A stretch of 64,000 bases of DNA from RGIG9041 sp045541455 (GTDB lineage: Bacteria > Bacillota > Clostridia > Oscillospirales > QAKW01): NCBI GenBank assembly GCA_045541455.1, contig JAZQJA010000042.1:1-64000 (forward strand), in the 5' to 3' direction. The notes beneath the pieces were generated by a model. The model saw only the letters and a list, made by a program, of their open reading frames with translations. It did not search any database and had not been told where the DNA came from. This document shows, piece by piece, positions 8,398 through 16,534 of this stretch. Within the stretch, counting starts at the first letter, position 1. Every line of letters begins with the position of its first letter. A program made the position numbers and the translations under genes.

Positions 8398-9663
8398 TTA
8401 CATTACCTCCTTAGCTTGAGAAATCTTGCCTGTGATAGCACTAGCTGCGGCAACCTCAGGGCTTGCAAGGTAAACTTCTGATTCGGGGTGGCCCATTCTG
8501 CCGACAAAATTTCGGTTTGTTGTGGCAACTGCACGTTCGCCTTTTGCAAGAATACCCATGTGTCCGCCAAGACAAGGACCGCAGGTCGGTGTTGAAACAG
8601 CAGCACCGCATTCAATAAAGGTTTTAATAAGACCCATCTCCAGTGCTTGCAGATAAATTTTCTGTGTAGCGGGGATAATGATACAACGCACACCGTCTGC
8701 CACCTTTTTACCGCGCATAATTTCTTCTGCTGCGATAAGATCTTCAAGGCGTCCGTTTGTGCAAGAACCAATAACTACTTGGTCAATTTTTATATCATCT
8801 TTAATTTCATCAACGGTATGCGTGTTTTCAGGAAGATGTGGAAAAGCAACAGTCGGTTTAATTTCGGATAAGTCAATAATATATTCTTTTTCATAAACAG
8901 CATCCGGATCAGCTTTAAAAATTTTCGGCTCGCGGGTACTGTGCGCTTTTACATATTCGATGGTTTTGTCGTCAACCTCAAATATTCCGTTTTTACCGCC
9001 CGCTTCAATGGCCATATTTGCCATACACAGCCTGTCACTCATCGAAAGTGAATGGACACCTTCACCCACAAACTCCATTGAACGATACAAAGCACCGTCA
9101 ACACCTATCATACCGATTATATGTAAAATTACATCTTTGCCCGATACATATTTTTGAAGTTTGCCTTTGAGTTCAAACTTAATTGCAGGGGGGACTTTAA
9201 ACCACGCTTTGCCGGTTGCCATACCGCAAGCCATATCGGTCGAACCAATACCTGTTGAAAAAGCACCAAGCGCGCCGTAAGTACAGGTGTGAGAGTCAGC
9301 ACCAATTACAACATCACCCGAAACAACAAGTCCCTTTTCGGGTAACAGTGCGTGTTCTATGCCCATTTGTCCAACATCATAAAAATGTTCAATATCTTTT
9401 TCACCGCAAAACTGACGGCACATTTTACACTGTTCTGCCGCTTTTATATCTTTGTTAGGAGCAAAGTGGTCCATAACCATAGTAACTTTTTTGCCGTCAA
9501 AAACGCTGTCAACACCAAGCTTGTTGTATTCAGCAATAGCAACGGGAGAAGTTATGTCATTTCCAAGCACAAGGTCAAGATCTGCAATTATAAGCTGACC
9601 TGCTTCAACCTTGTCAAGCCCTGCGTGACAAGCAAGGATTTTTTGCGTCATTGTCATTCCCAT
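8398..9663 (-). CDS. leuC: 3-isopropylmalate dehydratase large subunit
   Basis: Aconitase-family 4Fe-4S enzyme, 421 residues (the shorter type that works with a compact LeuD). Cluster ligands are visible in VIGSCTNGR and in CGPCLGGHMG. ADSHTCTYGALGAFSTGIGS is the conserved substrate and cofactor region. GGAG at 9672-9675 fits the ATG at 9663. It sits between leuA and leuD. Confidence 0.97.
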   Translation of the reverse strand: MGMTMTQKILACHAGLDKVEAGQLIIADLDLVLGNDITSPVAIAEYNKLGVDSVFDGKKVTMVMDHFAPNKDIKAAEQCKMCRQFCGEKDIEHFYDVGQMGIEHALLPEKGLVVSGDVVIGADSHTCTYGALGAFSTGIGSTDMACGMATGKAWFKVPPAIKFELKGKLQKYVSGKDVILHIIGMIGVDGALYRSMEFVGEGVHSLSMSDRLCMANMAIEAGGKNGIFEVDDKTIEYVKAHSTREPKIFKADPDAVYEKEYIIDLSEIKPTVAFPHLPENTHTVDEIKDDIKIDQVVIGSCTNGRLEDLIAAEEIMRGKKVADGVRCIIIPATQKIYLQALEMGLIKTFIECGAAVSTPTCGPCLGGHMGILAKGERAVATTNRNFVGRMGHPESEVYLASPEVAAASAITGKISQAKEVM

Positions 9664-9682
9664 ATATTAATCTCCATTCTGT

Positions 9683-11194
9683 TTACTGCATAAGCTGATT
9701 TATAGCAGATAGATAAGCTTCAATACTTGCTTCAATTATGTCTGTAGAAAGTCCGCGACCGTTAAATGATTGCGCGTCACTGCGCAGTTTTAATATAACT
9801 TCGCCCAAAGTATCTTTGCCTTCCGAAACTGCATTGATAATAAACTTATCAAGAGTATGGTCGGGCGGCAATACAATTTTATCAATAGCGGCATAAAGCG
9901 AGTCAATCGAACCGTCGCCAAGAGCAGTAGACTCAATAAATTCGTCGTCTTTTTTAAGGCAAATCGTTGCCGAAACACCAGCTTTGCCCATAGTCTGAAC
10001 GTCAAACTTAATAAATTTGTACTTACCTACCTGCTCGGTCGCAACAGTATTATTGTTAATAAGCGCTTCAATATCGCCGTCAGTAACACTTTTTTTGATG
10101 TCACAAAGGTCTTTGAATTTAGTAAATGCAACAGCAATTTCTTCGTCTGTAAGTGTATAACCCAGTTCTGTAAGTCTTGTTGTAAATGCGTGCTTACCTG
10201 AGTGTTTTCCAAGTATCATCTGGTTTGTCTGAACGCCTACCGATTCGGGAGTGAGTATCTCATAAGTTTCTTTCTTTGCAAGTACACCATGCTGATGTAT
10301 ACCCGACTCGTGTGCAAACGCATTAGCACCGACAATAGGTTTATTTAACGGTGCATTTTGACCGATGATTTTGTAGATAAGATTGCTTGTACGATAAATC
10401 TGTTTTGTGTCAATGCCTGTTACGGCGTTGTAAAGGTGAGGGCGAGTATGCATTGCCATAACAACCTCTTCCAGAGCGGTGTTTCCGGCACGTTCTCCTA
10501 AACCGTTTACAGTACACTCTATTTGTAATGCACCGCCCAAAACGCCTGCAAGCGAGTTTGCAACCGCCATACCCAGATCGTTGTGACAATGCACTGAAAA
10601 TTCAACTTTATCGCTGTTTGGAACATTTTTTATAAGATACTCAATGCGTGCACGCATTTCGTCAGGTGTAGTATAACCGACAGTATCGGGAATGTTAAGC
10701 ACCTTTGCTCCGTTTTTAATGGCAACATCGCAAACCTTAACAAGAAAGTCCAAATCGCTTCGTGTTGCGTCCTCTGCCGAGAACTCGATGTTATTACATT
10801 TCGAGGCGGCGTATTGCACCATTTTAGCGGTGTTTTCCAAAACCTCGTCTTCTGTCATTTTGAGTTTATATTGCATATGTAACGGCGAAGTCGCAATAAA
10901 AACATGAATTCTTGGGTCGTTTGCGCCTTTAACCGCTTCATAAGCTGCATCAATGTCACCAATTCTGCATCTTGCAAGCGAGGCTACAGTGCAGTCTTTA
11001 ACAGTTTCGGCAATTGTTTTAACCGATTTAAAGTCACCGGGTGACGAAATTGCAAAACCAGCTTCAATAATATCAACTTTAAGTCTTTCAAGGTGCTTTG
11101 CAACCTCGATTTTTTCTTTAAGGTTCATACTGCAACCGGGAGATTGCTCGCCGTCGCGTAAAGTAGTGTCAAAAATCTTAATTCTCTTTTCCAT
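9683..11194 (-). CDS. leuA: 2-isopropylmalate synthase
   Basis: Condenses acetyl-CoA with 2-oxoisovalerate, the committed leucine step. The 503-residue protein has the HMGL-like TIM barrel (IKIFDTTLRDGEQSPG at the front, metal-binding HCHNDLG, GLGERAGN) and a C-terminal LeuA regulatory domain (about 385-500) that normally mediates leucine feedback. AGAAAGG precedes the ATG. In homocitrate synthases the flanking motifs differ, and the leuCDB context supports isopropylmalate synthase. Confidence 0.95.
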   Translation of the reverse strand: MEKRIKIFDTTLRDGEQSPGCSMNLKEKIEVAKHLERLKVDIIEAGFAISSPGDFKSVKTIAETVKDCTVASLARCRIGDIDAAYEAVKGANDPRIHVFIATSPLHMQYKLKMTEDEVLENTAKMVQYAASKCNNIEFSAEDATRSDLDFLVKVCDVAIKNGAKVLNIPDTVGYTTPDEMRARIEYLIKNVPNSDKVEFSVHCHNDLGMAVANSLAGVLGGALQIECTVNGLGERAGNTALEEVVMAMHTRPHLYNAVTGIDTKQIYRTSNLIYKIIGQNAPLNKPIVGANAFAHESGIHQHGVLAKKETYEILTPESVGVQTNQMILGKHSGKHAFTTRLTELGYTLTDEEIAVAFTKFKDLCDIKKSVTDGDIEALINNNTVATEQVGKYKFIKFDVQTMGKAGVSATICLKKDDEFIESTALGDGSIDSLYAAIDKIVLPPDHTLDKFIINAVSEGKDTLGEVILKLRSDAQSFNGRGLSTDIIEASIEAYLSAINQLMQ

Positions 11195-11210
11195 TGAGAT
11201 AAAAACCTTT

Positions 11211-12872
11211 CTACTTGATTATAGCGCCTTTGTCTGCGCTGGAAACCATTTTGGAATACCGTTTAAGGTATCCTTTAAGGTCGGTTTTAACTTTGAGAGT
11301 AGTGTTTGCTTTGCGCTTTTCAAGCTCGCTTTCACTAACCTCAAGTTCGATAGAATAATTAGGTATGTCAATGGCTATAATATCGCCGTTTTCAACATAG
11401 GCAATATTGCCGCCGTTAACTGCTTCTGGCGATACATGACCGATAGCCGCACCGCGTGTTGCACCCGAAAAACGTCCATCGGTAATAAGTGCAACCTCTT
11501 TGTCCAGTCCCATACCTGCAATTGCAGAGGTAGGGGAGAGCATCTCACGCATACCCGGTCCGCCGGCAGGTCCTTCGTAACGGATAACTACAACATCACC
11601 CGGCTTAATTTTACCTTCGTAAATAACTTTAATGGCTTCTTCTTCACTATCAAACACTTTGGCTGGGCCTTTGTGCTTAAGCATTTCAGGTGCTACAGCA
11701 CTTCTCTTAACAATGGCACCGTCTTTGGCAAGCGAGCCAAACAAAACTGCAAGGCCGCCTGTTTTTGTGTAGGGATTGTCAATTTTACGTATAACTTCCG
11801 GATTTTTTGAGCGTGCACCGGCAATGTTTTCTTTAACGGTTTTTCCTGTAACAGTCATTAAAGAATCGTCTATTAGTCCTTTGTCGCATAGTTCTCCCAT
11901 TACAGCGCGCACACCGCCTGCCGCTTGTAAATCTTGCATGTGATGGTGTCCTGCAGGTGCAAGGTGACAAAGATTAGGTGTTTTTTCACTTATTTCGTTT
12001 ATCATATGCAGGTCAAAATTCACTCCGGCCTCATTTGCAATTGCTGCAAGGTGTAAAGCGGAATTTGTCGAACAGCCTAACGCCATATCAACAGTAAGTG
12101 CATTTTTGAAAGATTCTTTTGTTATAATATCAAGAGGACGGATGTTATTTTCAATAAGTTTTAAAATTTGTTCACCTGCGGTTTTGGCAAGTCTTAGCCT
12201 TGCAGCGTGAACCGCGGGAACAGAACCGTTGCCCGGTAAGGCAATACCAAGCGCCTCAGATAGACAGTTCATTGAGTTTGCTGTAAACATACCCGAGCAC
12301 GAGCCGCAACCTGGGCAGGCATTTTCTTCAAAATAGTTTAAACGTTCATCATCAATTGTGCCGTTTTTATATGCCCCTACAGCCTCAAATACTGAATTTA
12401 AGTCCATAGGCACGCCCTCATCAGAGCAATTGGAGAGCATCGGACCACCCGAAATGAATATTGACGGAATGTTTACTCTGCACGCCGCCATAAGCATACC
12501 GGGTACAATTTTGTCACAGTTGGGTATAAAAACAAGACCGTCAAATGCGTGAGCCTTTGCCATACATTCAACGCTGTCGGCAATGATTTCACGGGTTACG
12601 AGTGAATATTTCATTCCTTCGTGTCCCATTGCAATTCCATCGCAAACACCTATAGTGTTAAACTCCATTGGTGTTCCGCCTGCCGCAAGTACACCGTCTT
12701 TTACCGCACGAGCAATGTTTTGTAGGTGTATGTGACCTGGAATTACTTCGTTAAAAGAATTTACAATACCAATAAGAGGTTTTCTTATTTGGCTTTCAGT
12801 GTATCCCATTGCCTTGAGCAAAGAGCGCTGTGGCGCCCTCTCTGCTCCCGATTTCATCTTGTCGCTGTTCAT
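11211..12872 (-). CDS. ilvD: Dihydroxy-acid dehydratase
   Basis: IlvD/Edd-family Fe-S dehydratase that converts 2,3-dihydroxy-isovalerate and -methylvalerate to the 2-oxo acids for Val and Ile. It has 553 residues with cluster cysteines in NCDKIVPGML and in CPGCGSCSGMFTAN, plus the C-terminal DGRFSGATRG motif. AAGGAGA lies 8 bp upstream of ATG 12872. Between ilvC and leuA in the operon. Confidence 0.97.
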   Translation of the reverse strand: MNSDKMKSGAERAPQRSLLKAMGYTESQIRKPLIGIVNSFNEVIPGHIHLQNIARAVKDGVLAAGGTPMEFNTIGVCDGIAMGHEGMKYSLVTREIIADSVECMAKAHAFDGLVFIPNCDKIVPGMLMAACRVNIPSIFISGGPMLSNCSDEGVPMDLNSVFEAVGAYKNGTIDDERLNYFEENACPGCGSCSGMFTANSMNCLSEALGIALPGNGSVPAVHAARLRLAKTAGEQILKLIENNIRPLDIITKESFKNALTVDMALGCSTNSALHLAAIANEAGVNFDLHMINEISEKTPNLCHLAPAGHHHMQDLQAAGGVRAVMGELCDKGLIDDSLMTVTGKTVKENIAGARSKNPEVIRKIDNPYTKTGGLAVLFGSLAKDGAIVKRSAVAPEMLKHKGPAKVFDSEEEAIKVIYEGKIKPGDVVVIRYEGPAGGPGMREMLSPTSAIAGMGLDKEVALITDGRFSGATRGAAIGHVSPEAVNGGNIAYVENGDIIAIDIPNYSIELEVSESELEKRKANTTLKVKTDLKGYLKRYSKMVSSADKGAIIK

Positions 12873-12904
12873 TGTGATGCTCTCCTTGAAAAATCAAATT
12901 AAAA

Positions 12905-13900
12905 TTACTTGTTCCAGCTGTAAAGTTTGCGGATTTCTTTGCCGACAGTTTCCGATGGATGCTCTGAAGCAAGCTTTCTCATAGCTTTAAAGTGAGCCTG
13001 ACCGCCTGCAGGTGACATATCGAGCAAGAATTCTTTAGCAAACGAACCGTCTTGAATATCTGAAAGAATTTGCTTCATAGCTTTCTTTGTATCTTCTGTA
13101 ATAATCTTTTTACCTGTTATGTAATCACCGTATTCAGCAGTGTTTGAGATTGAATATCTCATACCCGCAAAACCTGCCTGGTATATAAGGTCAACAATAA
13201 GTTTCATTTCGTGGATACATTCAAAATAAGCATTTCTCTCATCATAACCTGCTTCAACAAGTGTTTCAAACCCTGCCTGCATAAGTGCACAAACACCGCC
13301 GCAAAGAACAGCCTGTTCGCCAAAAAGGTCTGTTTCTGTTTCTGTTCTGAAAGTTGTTTCAAGAACACCTGCTCTTGCACCACCTATAGCAAGTGCATAA
13401 GCCAATGCTTTATCAAGAGCCTTACCTGTAGCATCTTGATGAACAGCAACGAGGCATGGAACACCTTTGCCTGCAACGTATTCACTTCTTACAGTATGGC
13501 CGGGGCCCTTTGGAGCAATCATTGTAACGTCAACGTTTGCGGGCGGAACAATCTGTCCGAAGTGAATGTTAAAGCCGTGAGCAAACATAAGCATATTGCC
13601 TTCTTCAAGGTTGGGCTCAACATCTTTTTTATACATAGCTGCTTGAAGTTCGTCATTAATAAGAATCATAATGATGTCTGCTTTTTTAGCAGCCTCTGCA
13701 GCAGTGTAAACTTCAAAGCCTGCTTCTTGCGCTTTTGCCCAAGACTTTGAACCTTCATAAAGGCCGATAATAACGTGACAGCCTGACTCTTTAGCATTAA
13801 GTGCGTGTGCGTGTCCTTGGCTTCCGTAGCCGATAACTGCGATAGTTTTGTCATTTAAGAGATTTAGGTTACAATCCTGTTCGTAATACATTTTTGCCAT
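12905..13900 (-). CDS. ilvC: Ketol-acid reductoisomerase (class I)
   Basis: NADPH-dependent isomeroreductase, the second common Val/Ile step. It has 331 residues (class I length), with the Rossmann motif VIGYGSQGHAHALN, the APKGPGH loop and the catalytic region EMKLIVDLIYQAG. AAGGAG precedes ATG 13900 by 8 bp. Second enzyme of the operon after ilvBN. Confidence 0.98.
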   Translation of the reverse strand: MAKMYYEQDCNLNLLNDKTIAVIGYGSQGHAHALNAKESGCHVIIGLYEGSKSWAKAQEAGFEVYTAAEAAKKADIIMILINDELQAAMYKKDVEPNLEEGNMLMFAHGFNIHFGQIVPPANVDVTMIAPKGPGHTVRSEYVAGKGVPCLVAVHQDATGKALDKALAYALAIGGARAGVLETTFRTETETDLFGEQAVLCGGVCALMQAGFETLVEAGYDERNAYFECIHEMKLIVDLIYQAGFAGMRYSISNTAEYGDYITGKKIITEDTKKAMKQILSDIQDGSFAKEFLLDMSPAGGQAHFKAMRKLASEHPSETVGKEIRKLYSWNK

Positions 13901-13956
13901 GGTAATATTCTCCTTTAAAAATAAAAATCATAAATTATTTAATGCCCATTAAAGCA

Positions 13957-14496
13957 CTAATCTTTGTTTCTTCCAAGAGTATATATATACTCCATATCCT
14001 TGTCGCGAAGACAGCCAATCCCGCGTTCAAGCGCTACAGCACCCGTTCTGCAAAGTTCGAGTATTCCAAACGGTTGCATAATTCGAATAAATGCATCAAG
14101 TTTCGAACTTTCACCGGTAAGTACAATAACCATTGAGTCAAGGCCGTAATCAATTATGTTTGCACGGAAGACGTTGGCAGTGGTAATAATATCCTGTCTT
14201 GTTTCCTGCGAACAGTCAATTTTAACAAGTGCAAGTTCGCGTACAACCGATGTTTCGGCTTCCATCTCGCAAATTTCAAGCACCTCGTTTAATTTGCTAA
14301 GTTGTTTAATAATCTGATTTCTTGTGTAGTCGTCACCCTGCATAACTACAGTTATACGGGAAACCCCCTCGGTTTCTGTCTGACTTACTGTCAGCGAGTC
14401 GATGTTAAAGCCCCTGCGTGAGAACATTGCGGATACTCTTGTCAGTACACCGAAACGGTTTGACACGCGCAGTGCTATTACAAACTGTTTTTTCAT
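13957..14496 (-). CDS. ilvN: Acetolactate synthase small (regulatory) subunit
   Basis: Regulatory subunit carrying an N-terminal ACT domain (RVSNRFGVLTRVSAMFSRRG, residues about 9-30, the valine-binding face) followed by the ALS small-subunit C-terminal domain. It has 179 residues, slightly longer than the usual 160-170. The AAGGAGAGC site overlaps the ilvB stop, so it is coupled to the catalytic subunit. Often named ilvH or ilvN. Confidence 0.95.
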   Translation of the reverse strand: MKKQFVIALRVSNRFGVLTRVSAMFSRRGFNIDSLTVSQTETEGVSRITVVMQGDDYTRNQIIKQLSKLNEVLEICEMEAETSVVRELALVKIDCSQETRQDIITTANVFRANIIDYGLDSMVIVLTGESSKLDAFIRIMQPFGILELCRTGAVALERGIGCLRDKDMEYIYTLGRNKD

Positions 14497-14506
14497 AATG
14501 CTCTCC

Positions 14507-16186
14507 TTAATCTATCTTAATTTCACTTTTGTTTACTATAATATCATCTATAGATCCACCGGGAGGTGTCATCGGTAAAACAAATTCATCTTTGTCAATT
14601 CTGCAGTCAATTACTGCGGGGACACCTTTTTCAAATGCGGTTTTAAATGCAATATCAAATTCCTCAATTGTTGTTGCACAGTATCCGTCGGCACCAAACG
14701 CTTTTGCAAGTGCCGAAAAGTCGGTTTTTCTGTCAAGCACGGTGTTTGAATAATGCTTGTTATAAAATAGTGTCTGCCATTGTCTTACCATACCGAGCAC
14801 GCCGTTGTTCATAATTACAGTAATAACGGGCACGCCGTACGAAACTGCGGTTGCAAGTTCATTTAAATTCATTCCAAAACTTCCGTCGCCTGTGACAAGT
14901 ACAGTCTTTTTACCGGTACCGTATGCCGCACCTATTGCAGCACCCAGTCCAAATCCCATTGTACCCAGTCCGCCGCTTGTAATTAATGTTCGGGGCTCTT
15001 TAAATTTATATCTTTGAGCAACCCACATTTGATGCTGTCCAACATCAGTTGCAATTGGCGTATTTGCATCAGTATATTTACAAATGGTATCAATGACTGC
15101 AAACGGTGCCATTTTTCCGTCTGTTACAGCCTTTGACTCTGTCTTTTTCTTGAATTGTTCTACCTGTTCAAGCCAATCGGGATGTTCGGTTTTGCAAACA
15201 GCATCAACAAGTCTTGACAAAGCGTCTTTGATATCACCTACAATACCAAGTGAAACGGTAATGTTTTTATCAATCTCACCCGGTTCAATGTCAATGTGAA
15301 TTATATTAGCGCCTTTGGCAAACTTTGATTTGTTACCTGTTGCTCTGTCACTAAATCTTACACCGCAAGCTATTATAAGGTCGGCACTTGCAATAGCTTT
15401 TGACGAAGCGTATAGGCCGTGCATACCCTGCATACCAAGTGCATATTTGCTGTCACTGGATATTGCAGAAAGTCCCATCATCGAACATCCAACAGGTGCG
15501 TCAATTTTATTGGCAAGCTCTGTGATTTCTTTTGAAGCTTGTGCAGTTACAACACCGCCGCCACAGTAAATGCATGGGCGTTTTGCCAAAGATATAAGTT
15601 TTGCCGCTTCCTCAATGTCACTTCCCTTAGCAGTTAAAAGCGGCTTTTTAGCCACTTTACCGGATGGCGACCATTCAGTTTTGCTTATCTGAACATCTTT
15701 GGGTACGTCAATAAGTACCGGTCCCGGACGACCCGACTTTGCAATTTGAAAAGCCTCTTTGATTGTAGGTCCTAAATCTTTTATGTCTTTAACTATGTAG
15801 TTGTGCTTAGTTATGGGTATTGTGATACCCATAATATCAACCTCTTGAAAACTATCCCGACCTATAAGATCAACCGGCACATTTCCCGTAATTGCCACCA
15901 TAGGTGTTGAGTCAAGGTAAGCAGTTGCAATACCGGTTACAAGGTTTGTAGCACCGGGGCCGGATGTTGCAATAACAACACCGACTTTACCGGTTGAGCG
16001 TGCATAACCGTCAGCAGCGTGCGATGCGCCTTGTTCATGCGCTGTTAATATATGGTTTATTCTGTCAGAATTTTTGTAAAGTTCATCGTAAATGTTAAGA
16101 ACCTGACCACCCGGATATCCGAACACAGTGTCACAGCCCTCATCAATTAACGCTTCAACAATAATTTGTGCGCCTGAAAGTTCCAT
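14507..16186 (-). CDS. ilvB: Acetolactate synthase large subunit
   Basis: ThDP enzyme that condenses two pyruvates, or pyruvate plus 2-oxobutyrate. The 559-residue protein has the catalytic Glu motif AHEQGASHAADGYAR, the FAD-domain centre, and the ThDP/Mg motif GDGSFGMNLNELAT. The paired IlvN and operon context argue for the anabolic enzyme rather than the catabolic AlsS. First enzyme gene of the operon. Its AAAGGAG lies directly after the attenuator hairpin. Confidence 0.97.
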   Translation of the reverse strand: MELSGAQIIVEALIDEGCDTVFGYPGGQVLNIYDELYKNSDRINHILTAHEQGASHAADGYARSTGKVGVVIATSGPGATNLVTGIATAYLDSTPMVAITGNVPVDLIGRDSFQEVDIMGITIPITKHNYIVKDIKDLGPTIKEAFQIAKSGRPGPVLIDVPKDVQISKTEWSPSGKVAKKPLLTAKGSDIEEAAKLISLAKRPCIYCGGGVVTAQASKEITELANKIDAPVGCSMMGLSAISSDSKYALGMQGMHGLYASSKAIASADLIIACGVRFSDRATGNKSKFAKGANIIHIDIEPGEIDKNITVSLGIVGDIKDALSRLVDAVCKTEHPDWLEQVEQFKKKTESKAVTDGKMAPFAVIDTICKYTDANTPIATDVGQHQMWVAQRYKFKEPRTLITSGGLGTMGFGLGAAIGAAYGTGKKTVLVTGDGSFGMNLNELATAVSYGVPVITVIMNNGVLGMVRQWQTLFYNKHYSNTVLDRKTDFSALAKAFGADGYCATTIEEFDIAFKTAFEKGVPAVIDCRIDKDEFVLPMTPPGGSIDDIIVNKSEIKID

Positions 16187-16211
16187 CTCAAACTCCTTTA
16201 TAAAATAAATT

Positions 16212-16239
16212 AAGCCTGCGGTTGTTTCACCACAGGCTT
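16212..16239 (-). terminator. Attenuator terminator hairpin in the ilv leader
   Basis: On the minus strand AAGCCTGTGGT-GAAACA-ACCGCAGGCTT forms an 11-bp stem with one G-U pair, followed by AATTTATTTTAT. The U-tract is interrupted, so termination may be partial. It lies between the leader peptide and the ilvB ribosome binding site. An upstream TAGGCT segment inside the leader ORF (plus-strand 16296-16301) can pair with the 5-prime arm and would compete with the hairpin. Confidence 0.75.
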
Positions 16240-16279
16240 GATTGCTGTTATCTACACCGCCACCCTTTGAAATAAGGGT

Positions 16280-16390
16280 TTATGCGGTTGCGTTGAGCCT
16301 ATTACTAAAACAACCCGAAAAAGCATTATCACCAAGTAGGGTAATAATGTTGACGACAAGTATTAGTAGATTGTTTAATAACTTGCTCAT
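16280..16390 (-). CDS. Leader peptide of the ilv-leu operon, rich in Leu/Ile/Val
   Basis: An unannotated 36-codon ORF starts at ATG 16390 with GGAG at 16397-16400. It contains the run LLNNLLILVVNIITLL (codons 4-19): 13 of 36 residues are Leu (8), Ile (3) or Val (2), precisely the end products of the operon. It ends at TAA 16280-16282, just before a hairpin (ACCGC..ACCCTT / AAGGGT..GCGGT) and the terminator at 16212-16239. This is the arrangement of a classical transcription-attenuation leader: stalling on Leu/Ile/Val codons leaves the TAGGCT segment free to pair with the terminator arm, while completing translation covers it. The name ilvL would fit by analogy. Confidence 0.8.
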   Translation of the reverse strand: MSKLLNNLLILVVNIITLLGDNAFSGCFSNRLNATA

Positions 16391-16418
16391 TTGTAACTCC
16401 AAAATAAATATTAAAAAT

Positions 16419-16447
16419 ATAATAACATATTAGTTATCAATTTGCAA
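16419..16447 (-). promoter_or_regulatory. Likely sigma-A promoter of the ilv-leu operon
   Basis: On the minus strand TTGCAA (16442-16447) and TATTAT (16419-16424) are 17 bp apart and lie 29 bp upstream of the leader peptide ATG, so the leader would be near the 5-prime end of the transcript. Confidence 0.6.
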
Positions 16448-16534
16448 TACCTAATACAACAATTTTTTATATTTATTATACATTATAAATATAAAACGCA
16501 TTTTCTATGAATAATTATGCAAATCGACGTACTT

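Noticed and set aside
10953..11810. A 285-codon open frame opposite leuA and ilvD
   Set aside because: It is a shadow of two certain genes on the other strand; no ribosome binding site or family match. The same applies to long antisense frames opposite leuB/leuD, hppA, rluB and ilvC.
16248..16270. AGGGTGGCGGTG in the ilv leader (minus strand), resembling the start of a T-box motif AGGGTGGNACCGCG
   Set aside because: The ACCGCG half is missing, no Stem I AGAGA or GGTGCAA-type loop is present, and the AAGGGT part is explained by a local hairpin with ACCCTT.
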